Origin: JAHCHG01 sp965214585
Lineage (GTDB): Bacteria; Acidobacteriota; Blastocatellia; Pyrinomonadales; Pyrinomonadaceae
Reading direction: 5' to 3'
Length of the DNA: 64,000 nt
Assembly (NCBI GenBank): GCA_965214585.1
Contig: OZ243957.1
Span: 4,340,001 to 4,404,000, forward strand
The stretch's first letter is position 1. The number at the start of each line of letters is the position of its first letter. Made by a program: the position numbers and the translations under genes. The notes beneath the pieces are model-generated. The model was not told the origin of the DNA. It did not search any database and saw nothing but the letters and a program-made list of their open reading frames with translations. Shown here piece by piece: positions 24,951-33,429 of the stretch.

Positions 24951-25379
24951 ATGCCTTTCAAGACTTGCACAAAATGCAGTATCTCCAAATCTGAAACGGA
25001 ATTTAATTTCAGAAATCGTGCGGCTGATAAGAAACATTCTTATTGCAGAGAATGCGGTAAACTCTATAAAAGAAAACACTATAAAAATAATAAAAAACAG
25101 TATTTGAAAAGAAACAACAAATCTTTTTCAAAACGCCGGGAACTCGTGCGTCAACTTAAATCTCATCCCTGTATGGATTGCGGCGTTCAATATCCCTTCT
25201 ATGTAATGGACTTCGATCACCGCGAAGATGAAACGAAATTTTATACGTTAAATCGAATCGAGCGTATAGGAATGAACAAATTAAAACAGGAAATCGCAAA
25301 ATGCGATGTCGTTTGTTCAAATTGCCATCGTGAAAGAACTCATCAACGAATGAACCGGAAAAAACTTCTCGATTCGTAG
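24951..25379 (+). CDS. HNH endonuclease-like protein
   Basis: 142 residues. The N-terminus has a zinc-ribbon pair (CTKCSISKSETEF … YCRECGKLYKRKHY), followed by a very basic linker. The HNH core is CMDCGVQYPFYVMDFDHRE … CDVVCSNCHRERTHQR: two CxxC pairs hold zinc and the DHRE/CHRERTH histidines form the active site. Relatives are common in phages and as free-standing mobile genes. It begins 27 bp after the tRNA-Arg and is followed by repeat B1, a setting typical of integration or homing. It has no partner genes, so a role in restriction or packaging is not supported here. Confidence 0.85.
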   Translation: MPFKTCTKCSISKSETEFNFRNRAADKKHSYCRECGKLYKRKHYKNNKKQYLKRNNKSFSKRRELVRQLKSHPCMDCGVQYPFYVMDFDHREDETKFYTLNRIERIGMNKLKQEIAKCDVVCSNCHRERTHQRMNRKKLLDS

Positions 25380-25429
25380 AAGTTTAATTGTTTACCTAAA
25401 CTACTTAATTTACTGATGATTATGCCTTA

Positions 25430-25642
25430 TTAGTCTGATTTTTAAGTTTTTGGTTTAACTTTTGCGGGCGCAGAGCAACCCTTCCTAACCTGTAAATTTG
25501 ATAAGCTGTTGCTTTTTCACTTTATCTTGAACAGATTACTACAATTAACTGCTCAAGAATAAAAAGATGGCAGGTCAGGAAGGGTTGCTCTCTCGCCCGC
25601 TTTCAAAAAGTGAAAATGCTAAAGGATTTAAAAATTGCTCTA
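25430..25642. repeat. Family B inverted repeat, copy B1
   Basis: Left end TAGTCTGATTTTTAAG, arm GCGGGCGCAGAGCAACCCTT, mirrored arm AGGGTTGCTC…GCCCGC, right end AAAAATTGCTCTA. Outside it lies a further small inverted repeat (TTTACTGATGAT / ATCATCAGTAAA). The loop reads CACTTTATCTTGAACAG, then GCTCAAGAATAAAAAG. The rest of 25380-25839 holds nothing recognised. Confidence 0.88.
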
Positions 25643-25839
25643 CTTATCAATCATCAGTAAATATCCTCTAAAAATACCAAATGATTCAACCGAATTGTCG
25701 CAGAATCTGCTCGATAAACATTAGTTGATAAACTCTAAACGCTTTTTGCCCTGCAAATTGCCGTCGGTTAAATCCGACTCTAAACTATTGCATTATCTTA
25801 CATTTAATTAAGCGTCGGCTTTATGTAGAATAAAAAATT

Positions 25840-27222
25840 ATGACATTTCTCTCGTGGATGGCTCTGGTCGGCGGTTTGCTTTTGATGATGGCTTTATCGT
25901 CGGCATATCTGCGGCGCATTCCTATTTCGACAGCTTTTATTTATATGGCAATCGGCATCGCGGTCAGCCCGTTCGGGTTCGGTGTCGTGTCCGTGGATAT
26001 TCAGGCAAACAAAGTTTTTCTCGAACATCTGACCGAAATTGCGGTGATTATTTCGCTTTTCGTCGGCGGTTTGAAACTGCGTCTGCCCTTAAAAAATGAT
26101 GCGTGGTCGGCGGCATTTCGGCTTGCTTTGCCGGTAATGCTTTTTTCGATTATCTGCATAGCGATCTTTGCTCATTACGTTTTTGGTTTCGGTTGGGGAA
26201 TTGCGGTTCTGCTCGGCGCACTGCTCGCACCGACTGATCCGGTTTTAGCTTCGTCGGTTTCGGTTGAAGGAGCGAACGACAAAGACCTTATGCGCTACGG
26301 ACTTTCGGGCGAGGCGGGACTTAATGACGGAATGGCTTTCCCGTTCGTCGTTTTCGGACTTTTGATGTTGGAGAACAATGGTTTGGGAAGCTGGATCGGC
26401 GGATGGGCTTTGCATCGGCTCGTCTGGGCAGTTCCCGTCGGGCTTTTGGTCGGTTACGCGCTCGGCTTGGGCATCGGCTATTTGGCAATCTGGCTTCGCA
26501 ACAAATACAAAGATTCAGCCGCGCCGAACGATTTTCTCGCGCTGGCTTTGATCGCACTTTCCTACGTTTTCGCCGAATGGGTCGGAGCGTGGGGATTTCT
26601 TTCGGTTTTTGCGGCAGGTTTGGGTTTGCGCCAAGCGGAAATTAAAACCGTCGAAGAAAATCCGATTGGCGACAACCGTAAAGTTTTTGAAGATTTGGCG
26701 GAAATTGCAGAAAAGGAAAATCAACAAAATGATGCAGAAGACGAAAGTTCACATACGCCCGCCGAAAACGTCGTAGATGTCGTGCGCGAAGACGAAGCGA
26801 TGAAAGAACCGGCAATCGCCGCCGGAGTCGTCGTTTCCGAAGCCGTTTCGTTCGGCGATACGGCGGAACGTCTGGCGGAAGTTTTTCTCGTGATAATCGT
26901 CGGCGTTTGTCTGTGGAATTATTGGGACTGGCGGGCAATTCCGCTGGCTTTGGTTTTCTTTTTTGTAATTCGCCCGATTTTAACGCAGATTTTTCTGCTC
27001 AAAACGCCGACGGGCAAAATGCAGAGATGGATGCTCGGCTGGTTCGGCATTCGCGGAATCGGCAGTATTTATTATCTCGCTTACGCCTTAAATCACGGCT
27101 TGCAAACAAACGCCGAAGATTTGATCTCGCTCGTGATCTCGGTAATTGCACTAAGCATTTTGATTCACGGATTTTCGGCGCAGCCGGTTTTAGAAAGATA
27201 CGAAAAATCACTTGCGGAATAG
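25840..27222 (+). CDS. Sodium/proton antiporter, CPA1 (NhaP-like) family
   Basis: 460 residues with about 12 membrane segments. Family signs are an N-terminal membrane pair, the 'LLGALLAPTDPVLASSVSVE' segment with the transport Asp, and 'GLSGEAGLNDGMAFPFVVFG' with the Glu/Asn/Asp of the ion site. A hydrophilic insertion of ~70 residues (EIAEKENQQNDAEDESSHTP…) lies between segments, probably a cytoplasmic regulatory loop. It exchanges Na+ or K+ for H+ across the inner membrane. It is a single gene between repeats B1 and C3; no regulatory element is recognised upstream. Confidence 0.92.
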   Translation: MTFLSWMALVGGLLLMMALSSAYLRRIPISTAFIYMAIGIAVSPFGFGVVSVDIQANKVFLEHLTEIAVIISLFVGGLKLRLPLKNDAWSAAFRLALPVMLFSIICIAIFAHYVFGFGWGIAVLLGALLAPTDPVLASSVSVEGANDKDLMRYGLSGEAGLNDGMAFPFVVFGLLMLENNGLGSWIGGWALHRLVWAVPVGLLVGYALGLGIGYLAIWLRNKYKDSAAPNDFLALALIALSYVFAEWVGAWGFLSVFAAGLGLRQAEIKTVEENPIGDNRKVFEDLAEIAEKENQQNDAEDESSHTPAENVVDVVREDEAMKEPAIAAGVVVSEAVSFGDTAERLAEVFLVIIVGVCLWNYWDWRAIPLALVFFFVIRPILTQIFLLKTPTGKMQRWMLGWFGIRGIGSIYYLAYALNHGLQTNAEDLISLVISVIALSILIHGFSAQPVLERYEKSLAE

Positions 27223-27231
27223 ATTTTTTTC

Positions 27232-27410
27232 TTGGAGGCTGTTTTAAAAAAGTAACGCCGGCATCTTGCCGGCAGTCTTGGTGGCTTCCAGCCGCCAAAT
27301 TTTTCTGGTTTTTTCCGAATGTTCGAGTAAATAACGCTCGAATTGGCGGCAAGATGCCACCAAGACAGCCGGCTGGAAGCCTGCGATACAATTTCCAAAC
27401 AGCCTCCTAA
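27232..27410. repeat. Family C inverted repeat, copy C3
   Basis: Ends GGAGGCTGTTT and AAACAGCCTCC: both ends differ from the other copies (AGAAGCTG/CAGCTTCT) by matched changes that keep pairing. The left arm is AACGCCGGC, the right arm ATCGCAGGC; the loop is inverted relative to C1 (AAATTT first, CGCTCGAATT last). Confidence 0.9.
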
Positions 27411-27442
27411 AAGCCGTGTTCAAACACTTTCTCAAAACAAAG

Positions 27443-27886
27443 CTATTTGTTTGAAGACATAATATTTTCCAGAATTTCTTCCCTGCTTTTGCGGAGATCG
27501 AAAACTTCGGATTTCGCACTTTCGGTTCTCGGCGGTTGAGAAAAAGGATCAACCTGCATCGGAAGCCCGGATTTTTCCAGATGGGCGGTAATTATTTTTG
27601 TTAAAAGTTCCTGCTCGAATCTTGTAATGTCCATAAATTTCGCGCCGATTCCGTTGTCAGCCGATTGATACAGGGCTTTGCAGGCGAGAGGCAGAAAATT
27701 TTTGTCGGGCAGTTCAAGAAGCATCCTGAATTCATCGCCGACATATATGGTTTCATCCCAATCTATCAGACAACCGCCGATGCTGATCTGCGTCATCGAA
27801 GTATTTACTTTTTCGCCGTATTTCGTAAATCTTACGGCGGGAATATCGAGCGAAAATCTAATATGTTTTCTTTTTTCTATGGACAT
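27443..27886 (-). CDS. PilZ-domain protein
   Basis: 147 residues, a single PilZ domain plus a short tail. The Arg motif RKHIR is at residues 6-10. The second c-di-GMP motif (D/N-x-S-x-x-G) reads QISIGG, so Gln replaces the usual Asp/Asn; this may weaken c-di-GMP binding. 'GIGAKFMDITRFEQE' closes the barrel. PilZ proteins relay c-di-GMP to motility, pili or exopolysaccharide systems. The C-terminal ~35 residues (DPFSQPPRTESAKSEVFDLR) are polar and unassigned. It is a single gene between C3 and a terminator. Confidence 0.85.
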   Translation of the reverse strand: MSIEKRKHIRFSLDIPAVRFTKYGEKVNTSMTQISIGGCLIDWDETIYVGDEFRMLLELPDKNFLPLACKALYQSADNGIGAKFMDITRFEQELLTKIITAHLEKSGLPMQVDPFSQPPRTESAKSEVFDLRKSREEILENIMSSNK

Positions 27887-27982
27887 ACCGGGAAATGTTT
27901 TTCGGGAAATTTTGTAGTATCAGAATTTCTTACAAATATATACTAACGATTACTGATATATAATAGCAAGAATTTATGCAAA

Positions 27983-28018
27983 TAAAAAAGCATCCGCCGT
28001 TTAAAACGAATGCTTTCT
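27983..28018 (-). terminator. Terminator of the bacilliredoxin gene
   Basis: On the minus strand AAAGCAT…ATGCTTT, with an inner CGTTTTAAACG, is followed by a T-run, 23 bp past the stop codon. Confidence 0.75.
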
Positions 28019-28040
28019 GCAAATTAATCCGTAATTCGGG

Positions 28041-28484
28041 TTAATTATTCGCCGCTTCGGTTTTTCCGCAATGCTTGCCGAAAGCGTCAATCAAAGTCTG
28101 CGCGATCATCATCGGCGGACGACCTTCGAGGTCTTTGCGTTCAAACATTTCGACGAGTTCGCCGTTTTTCAAAATCCCGATGGCGGGCGAAGACGGCTGA
28201 TAATCGGTAAAATAATCACGCGCAACATCCGTCGCGTCAATATCAGCACCGGCAAAAACCGTGATCGTTTTGTCCGGTTTCGCCGTCGAATTCTGCAAAG
28301 CCGCCGCGATTCCGGGACGAACTCCGCCCGCCGCGCATCCGCAAACCGAATTGACGACGACCATCACAGTTCCATCGGTATTTTCCACCGCTTCCTTCAC
28401 CTGTTCGGGCGTTTTTGTTTCCTCGATTCCAAGCTGCGCCAACTCCTGACGCATTCCGTGTATCATAATTTCCGGGTATGGCAT
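28041..28484 (-). CDS. BrxA/BrxB-family bacilliredoxin (YphP/YqiW type)
   Basis: 147 residues, the usual length. The family's CGC active site is in 'NSVCGCAAGGVRPG', and the C-terminal 'EGRPPMMIAQTLIDAFGKHC' is typical. Bacilliredoxins remove bacillithiol from S-bacillithiolated proteins; in organisms without bacillithiol the family acts as a thiol-disulfide isomerase. Whether this organism makes bacillithiol cannot be told from the window. It is a single gene with its own terminator. It is one of several thiol-redox genes here (thioredoxin and OsmC lie near 54-55 kb). Confidence 0.93.
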   Translation of the reverse strand: MPYPEIMIHGMRQELAQLGIEETKTPEQVKEAVENTDGTVMVVVNSVCGCAAGGVRPGIAAALQNSTAKPDKTITVFAGADIDATDVARDYFTDYQPSSPAIGILKNGELVEMFERKDLEGRPPMMIAQTLIDAFGKHCGKTEAANN

Positions 28485-28611
28485 AATTTTTATAATCCTT
28501 TTTTATAAAATAAATTAACAGTAAAAATTCAATCTTTATTTTTAATTCAAGTATGAAACTTTCAATCGGATTCGTCAAGTTTTGCTTTGAAAAGGAAATG
28601 CAAATAAAAAA

Positions 28612-29238
28612 TTACGGCAAAATTTTAATATTTGTTTTCAGCGGAATCGCATCGAAAATCTCCTTCATATCATCATTTGCCAGCGCGATGCAGCCGTGCG
28701 TCCAATCCGTCGCCGCGCCGTTTCCGTGTATATAAATCTCGCCGCCGAGTTTCGTTTTTTGCAGCGGAGTTTTCTTTTCTTTTATCGCTTTTACAATCGA
28801 ATCGTGTTCCGCTTCGGTTATCAAATCGTTTGCTAAACCGCGTTTTGCGTCTTCGATTGACGGATAACTTACGCCGATTGACAAATAAAAATTGCTCTTG
28901 TCGTTTTTCGTAAAAATATAAAAATCGCCTTCCGGCGTTTTGCCGTCGCCTTCGATTTCTTTATCGCCGACGGGCGCGAAACCGAGCGCGACATTATAAG
29001 TTTTAACTAATTTTTCGCCGTCGTAAACTTCCAGTTTTCTCTCTTTCTTTTTCACGACAAGACGCGGATTTTCGAGTTCAGGCAAAGGCTTATTTTCCGA
29101 CATACTTTTGGAAATTGTCTTCAGCGGATTTTCCATCTGCAAAAGCGAATTTCTCTTATCCGCAGTTTTTGCAAAAGCGAAAATTATCAATCCGACAAGC
29201 AAAATCACGGCGAAACCGAATATAAACAATTTTTTCAT
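28612..29238 (-). CDS. L,D-transpeptidase (YkuD family), membrane-anchored or secreted
   Basis: 208 residues from the ATG at 29238, with GGAAA 8 nt upstream; an upstream TTG adds five residues. The N-terminal hydrophobic segment (KKLFIFGFAVILLVGLIIFA) is a signal anchor. The YkuD domain shows LVVKKKERKLEVYDGEKLVK, 'GDGKTPEGDFYIF' and the catalytic 'IYIHGNGAATDWTHGCIAL' with His and Cys. Such enzymes make 3-3 peptide cross-links in peptidoglycan or attach proteins to it. It is third in a minus-strand run after nnr and tsaE, with a ~60-bp gap that contains CACGAAGAA-type short repeats. Confidence 0.9.
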   Translation of the reverse strand: MKKLFIFGFAVILLVGLIIFAFAKTADKRNSLLQMENPLKTISKSMSENKPLPELENPRLVVKKKERKLEVYDGEKLVKTYNVALGFAPVGDKEIEGDGKTPEGDFYIFTKNDKSNFYLSIGVSYPSIEDAKRGLANDLITEAEHDSIVKAIKEKKTPLQKTKLGGEIYIHGNGAATDWTHGCIALANDDMKEIFDAIPLKTNIKILP

Positions 29239-29298
29239 TTTTCTGATTTCCAAATTTTCCCAATTTTAACTTCGTGTCTTCTTCGTGTTTCTTCGTGA

Positions 29299-29775
<477 letters not shown>

Positions 29776-29815
29776 ACGGTGTTTATCCGCGTCCTTTTTC
29801 TTTTCTGATTCGCGC

Positions 29816-31465
29816 TTATTCGCGCCGATTCGCGGGCAAATTTTCAAATGGTTTTTCCAACTTTGCAAATGCCGCGCCCAAACATTCGCGCACGTCGGAC
29901 GCGAGCATCGCGCGTTTGCCGAATTTTTCCGCCGCAATGTCGCTTGCCAAACCCGAAATATAAACCGCCGCAGCAACCGTTTCAAAAATATCAACTTTCA
30001 TCCGAACCGCTTGCGCGACAAATCCCGCAACAATTCCCGTCAGAGTGTCGCCGTTTCCGGCTTTTCCGAGTCCCGAATTTCCCGTCGGATTTATCACGAC
30101 GCGATTATCCGGCGCACCGATCAAAACTCTCTCGCCTTTCAAAACCAAGATCACTTTATGCTTTTCCGCAAAATTCCTGACGGCTTTCACGCGGTCTTTT
30201 ATCCTATCTTTATTTTCCGTTCCCAAAAGCCTCAAAAATTCGCCTTCGTGCGGAGTCAAAATCAGCGGCAATTCGCTTGAGCCTTCCAAATCAAACGGCG
30301 CAAGCGCGTTCAAACCGTCGGCATCAATCACAATCGGCGTTTTTCGTTTCGTTACGACTTCGCGGACAAAATCTTTCGTCGTTTTTTCCGTCGAACTCAA
30401 ACCGCATCCGATTCCTGCGACATCAACTTTTTCAGTTAATTTTTCTATATTTTCAAACGCCTTTTTCGCAATCGCGCCGTTTTTCGTTTCGGGTAAACTT
30501 AGCGTGATAACTTCCTCATAAATTTTAGCCGCAACCGCCGCCTGCGCCGATTCGCTCGTCGCCACGCTCGTCAGACCAACTCCCGAAATCATCGCCGAAT
30601 TTCCCGCCAAAACTGCCGCGCCCGTATATTCTCTTGAACCGACAATTAAAAGCGCGTGTCCGCGTTTGTTTTTATAGGAATCGCTTGTAAATTTGGTTAG
30701 CTTTAGCCAATACTGAGCATCAAATTCTTCTGAAATAAATAACTGTGATTCAGCTTTTTCCTTTAGTTCATACGGTGAACCGATATTTTCTATAAAAAGT
30801 TCACCGTTTGATTTATAATTTGGAGCTAAAACATTTGCAGGTTTTGCCAACGTAAAAGTTACGGTCAAATCAGCCTTAAAACAATTCTTAAATTCATTAG
30901 AAGAATCGGCATTTAGACCGGATGGAATATCAATTGAAACAAATAGCGGATTTTTCTCTCTAATATTCTTTTGACACTCAAAAAAGTAAAATAAGTCGCT
31001 TAAAGTTTTATCAATCGGACGAGTTAAACCTGTTCCGAAAACTGCATCAATAATTACGTCATTTCTTAAAAATTGAACTTTTTTAGTCTGGTCAATTTCC
31101 TCGTTTTCGTAAAAAAGTAAATATGGTGAAGACGGATATTCTCTTTCGTCAATCTTTTTTATGATTTCAAAATTAGTTTTTGCATCGCCTTTTGTTTCGC
31201 TAACTTTTCCGAACAAATATACATCAACATCTGCACCTTGCGTCCACAAAATCCGCGCCAAAGCCGCGCCGTCGCCGCCGTTATTGCCTTTGCCGCATAA
31301 AATCAAAAATGATTTTCCTTCAACCGAACCGCCGAGTTTTTCAGTTATAATTCGAGCAGCGGCGTGCGCGGCGTTTTCCATTAAAATTATTGACGGAATG
31401 CCGTATTTTTCCGTTGTCAGTCGGTCAACTTCGCGCATTTCTTCGGCGGTTAAAACTTTTTGCAT
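29816..31465 (-). CDS. nnr: Bifunctional NAD(P)H-hydrate epimerase / ADP-dependent NAD(P)H-hydrate dehydratase
   Basis: 549 residues from the ATG at 31465 (MQKVLTAEEMREVDRLT), the canonical start. The N-terminal YjeF epimerase domain shows 'LCGKGNNGGDGAALARILW' and 'VIIDAVFGTGLTRPI'. The C-terminal dehydratase domain shows 'ALLIVGSREYTGAAVLAGNS' and 'GNSGLGKAGNGDTLTGIVAG', the ADP-binding signature. Together they repair hydrated NAD(P)H. The epimerase half carries a longer middle stretch (YPSSPYLLFYENEEIDQTKK) than I expect for the family. tsaE and an L,D-transpeptidase follow. The promoter region is occupied by repeat A3. Confidence 0.95.
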   Translation of the reverse strand: MQKVLTAEEMREVDRLTTEKYGIPSIILMENAAHAAARIITEKLGGSVEGKSFLILCGKGNNGGDGAALARILWTQGADVDVYLFGKVSETKGDAKTNFEIIKKIDEREYPSSPYLLFYENEEIDQTKKVQFLRNDVIIDAVFGTGLTRPIDKTLSDLFYFFECQKNIREKNPLFVSIDIPSGLNADSSNEFKNCFKADLTVTFTLAKPANVLAPNYKSNGELFIENIGSPYELKEKAESQLFISEEFDAQYWLKLTKFTSDSYKNKRGHALLIVGSREYTGAAVLAGNSAMISGVGLTSVATSESAQAAVAAKIYEEVITLSLPETKNGAIAKKAFENIEKLTEKVDVAGIGCGLSSTEKTTKDFVREVVTKRKTPIVIDADGLNALAPFDLEGSSELPLILTPHEGEFLRLLGTENKDRIKDRVKAVRNFAEKHKVILVLKGERVLIGAPDNRVVINPTGNSGLGKAGNGDTLTGIVAGFVAQAVRMKVDIFETVAAAVYISGLASDIAAEKFGKRAMLASDVRECLGAAFAKLEKPFENLPANRRE

Positions 31466-31580
31466 ATTTATTATTAAATCAATAGGAATCAAGATAATCG
31501 AAACAGGCGGAAACCCGCGTGTCAACAAGGGTGCTGTCAATAGCTCTAAATTTTTCCAAATAAACAGCACCCTTCATACT

Positions 31581-32040
31581 GCTAATCTTATAGAGGTTTT
31601 GTAAAATGTGGTTTTAGCTGTATTTTTGCTCTATCAAAGCGACATATTTATTCAAAAAGCGGCAAATTTAAGTAACAAAATTAAATAGTCTATTTTTAAG
31701 TTTTTCGTAATTTAACTTTTGCGGGCGCAGAGCAACCCTTCCAGACCTGCGATCTTTTTATTCTTGAGCAGTTAATTGTAATGATCTGCTCAAGATGAAG
31801 TAAAAAAGCGCAAGTTTATAAAATTGACAGGTCTGGAAGGGTTGCTCTGCGCCCGCTTTCAAAAAGTAAAAATGCCAAATAATTTAAGAATTGCTCTATA
31901 TAAATAGCAAAATCAAAATAGACATCATTATTTTACAAAATTCGGCTGATTTTGAAGAGATTCAGCTATAATTATTTATGGAATAGTTAAGTGTAGAAGC
32001 ACTCAATTTTCCTGCTTTTCAAAACTCCTACAAGATTAGC
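31581..32040. repeat. MITE-like element inserted in A3
   Basis: Terminal inverted repeats GCTAATCTTATAGAGGTTTT and the complement of CAAAACTCCTACAAGATTAG agree at most positions. The flanks CATACTG and CATAACTG look like an imperfect target duplication. It contains B2 and no coding sequence. Confidence 0.6.
31686..31898. repeat. Family B inverted repeat, copy B2 (loop inverted)
   Basis: The ends and arms match B1 and B3 in the same orientation (TAGTCTATTTTTAAG … GAATTGCTCTA), but the loop reads as the reverse complement of theirs: GATCTTTTTATTCTTGAGCA first, AAGCGCAAGTTTATAAAATT last. Confidence 0.88.
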
Positions 32041-32110
32041 ATAACTGTCGGGTTTCCGCCTTTGTTTTTCCATAACTTAATATAAATTGCCATAAACGAC
32101 GGAAAAAAGC

Positions 32111-32150
32111 CAAAAAAAAGAGCCGCATTTTTTTTATAAATGCGGCTCTA
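32111..32150 (-). terminator. Terminator downstream of tRNA-Arg(CCU)
   Basis: A 12-bp perfect stem (AGAGCCGCATTT / AAATGCGGCTCT) followed on the minus strand by eight T. It lies ~150 bp past the tRNA and could end the acyP-apt-tRNA transcript. Confidence 0.75.
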
Positions 32151-32299
32151 AAGGTTCTTAATCTGGAGAATGTGAACAGCAACGAAAAAAATGATTCAGC
32201 CAAATTCAATTGCCACTGTGTTTGACCGACTTCTTTTTTTCCGTTATTTAAAGAAAAGTGTTATTCAAACGATTTTTCCAATTTATTCGGAAAATAAAA

Positions 32300-32373
32300 T
32301 GCTCCCGGCAGGAATTGAACCTGCGACCTTTCGCTTAGGAGGCGAACGCTCTATCCAACTGAGCTACGGAAGC
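32300..32373 (-). tRNA. tRNA-Arg (anticodon CCU)
   Basis: On the minus strand: acceptor GCTTCCG / CGGGAGC with A as discriminator, D-arm GCTCAGTTGGATAGAGC, anticodon arm TTCGC-CTCCTAA-GCGAA, T-arm GCAGGTTCAATTCCTGC. CCA is not encoded. It reads AGG. It lies ~60 bp downstream of apt on the same strand. Confidence 0.95.
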
Positions 32374-32434
32374 AGAAGCGATTTGGGATGTCGGATTTGG
32401 GATTTTATGTTCCGTATCCGTTTTTCCATAATTT

Positions 32435-32956
32435 TTAAGAATCGTATCTTATTAACGAATTTATGTTGTAATCGCTTAATTTTTCGCGTCCTTTTAGAAA
32501 ATCGAGTTCGACGATGAAAAGGATTTTAGCGATTTTTCCGCCGACTTTTTCGACCAGATCGGCAACGGCTCTGGCAGTTCCGCCGGTGGCGAGCAGATCG
32601 TCAACGATCAAAATATTATGATTTTCGCCGAGCGCGTCTTTGTGCATTTCAACCGTGTCCTGCCCGTATTCCAGATCGTAGGAAACCGAAACTTTTTCCC
32701 AAGGCAGTTTATTCGGTTTGCGAACGGGAACAAAACCCGCGCCGAGTTTGTAAGCAACCGGAGTTCCGAAAATAAATCCGCGCGATTCGATTCCGATCAC
32801 CGTGTCAATTTTCTCGTCTTTGACCTGCTCGACAAGCCAATCAATCGTCATCTTAAATCCGTCCGCATCTTGCAAAAGCGTTGTAATATCGTAAAAATTT
32901 ATGCCCTCTTTCGGAAAATCCGGCACTTCGCGTATAAGTTTTTTTATTTGTTCCAT
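32435..32956 (-). CDS. apt: Adenine phosphoribosyltransferase
   Basis: 173 residues, the normal length. 'FPKEGINFYDITTLLQD' at the N-terminus, 'GIESRGFIFGTPVAYKLGAG', 'RKPNKLPWEKVS' and the PRPP-binding ILIVDDLLATGGTA identify Apt. It converts adenine and PRPP to AMP in purine salvage. It is last of three minus-strand genes (Cld-like protein, acyP, apt); the short-word palindrome E2 lies directly before its start codon. The tRNA-Arg follows. Confidence 0.97.
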   Translation of the reverse strand: MEQIKKLIREVPDFPKEGINFYDITTLLQDADGFKMTIDWLVEQVKDEKIDTVIGIESRGFIFGTPVAYKLGAGFVPVRKPNKLPWEKVSVSYDLEYGQDTVEMHKDALGENHNILIVDDLLATGGTARAVADLVEKVGGKIAKILFIVELDFLKGREKLSDYNINSLIRYDS

Positions 32957-32959
32957 ATT

Positions 32960-33032
32960 TGTTGATCGTTCATTGCTGATCGTTCATCGTTAATTGAAAA
33001 GAACAATGAACTATTTACCATTAACAATGAAC
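32960..33032. repeat. Short-word palindrome E2 between acyP and apt
   Basis: GATCGTTCATTGCTGATCGTTC words on one side and AACAATGAAC…AACAATGAACAG on the other, related to E1. It ends 3 bp before the apt start codon. Confidence 0.75.
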
Positions 33033-33037
33033 AGCAT

Positions 33038-33313
33038 CTATCTTTCAATTCTGAACGACGAATATAAACCTTCCGGTTCTACAACTATTTCCTCGATTTC
33101 GTCAACTTTGGCGTGCATCGGTCCCGTTGTTAAATCTTTTTGAAACTCACTAACCGCTTTTTCGCCGCCTTCCGCGTAGGCTTCAACCCGCCCGTCTTCG
33201 AGATTTTTAACGTATCCCGTAACCTGATGCCGCGCCGCCGCACGCTGCGTGAAAAAGCGAAACCCGACTCCCTGCACAAGTCCCGATATGTAAAATTTTC
33301 TGGCAATTTTCAT
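33038..33313 (-). CDS. acyP: Acylphosphatase
   Basis: 91 residues. 'FYISGLVQGVGFRFFTQRAA' carries the phosphate-binding loop (Gln-Gly-Val-Gly-Phe-Arg, with the catalytic Arg), and 'VTGYVKNLEDGRVEAYAEG' includes the catalytic Asn. It hydrolyses acyl phosphates such as carbamoyl or acetyl phosphate. It lies between the Cld-like gene (gap filled by D3) and apt (gap filled by E2) on the same strand. Confidence 0.96.
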   Translation of the reverse strand: MKIARKFYISGLVQGVGFRFFTQRAAARHQVTGYVKNLEDGRVEAYAEGGEKAVSEFQKDLTTGPMHAKVDEIEEIVVEPEGLYSSFRIER

Positions 33314-33320
33314 AAGTAAT

Positions 33321-33424
33321 AGTTTGGAGAGTTCGGAGAGTTTTGAGAGTTGAATTTAACCGTTACAATTTTTCAAACTCTCCGAACTCTTAAACTTTCA
33401 AAACTCCCCGAACTCTCCAAACTT
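33321..33424. repeat. Short-word palindrome D3 between the Cld-like gene and acyP
   Basis: AGTTTGGAGAGTTCGGAGAG words, mirrored by CAAACTCTCCGAACTC words. It ends 8 bp before the acyP start codon and fills the entire gap. Confidence 0.8.
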
Positions 33425-33429
33425 CCCGC

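Larger units (their letters stand above)
31505..32063. repeat. Family A inverted repeat A3, split by a nested insertion
   Basis: The left arm GGCGGAAACCCGCGTGTCAA ends in GGGTGCTG; the right arm starts CAGCACCCTTCATACTG at 31566 and resumes only at 32041 with ATAACTGTCGGGTTTCCGCC. Comparison with A2, where this arm is continuous, shows that ~460 bp were inserted into it. Confidence 0.75.
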
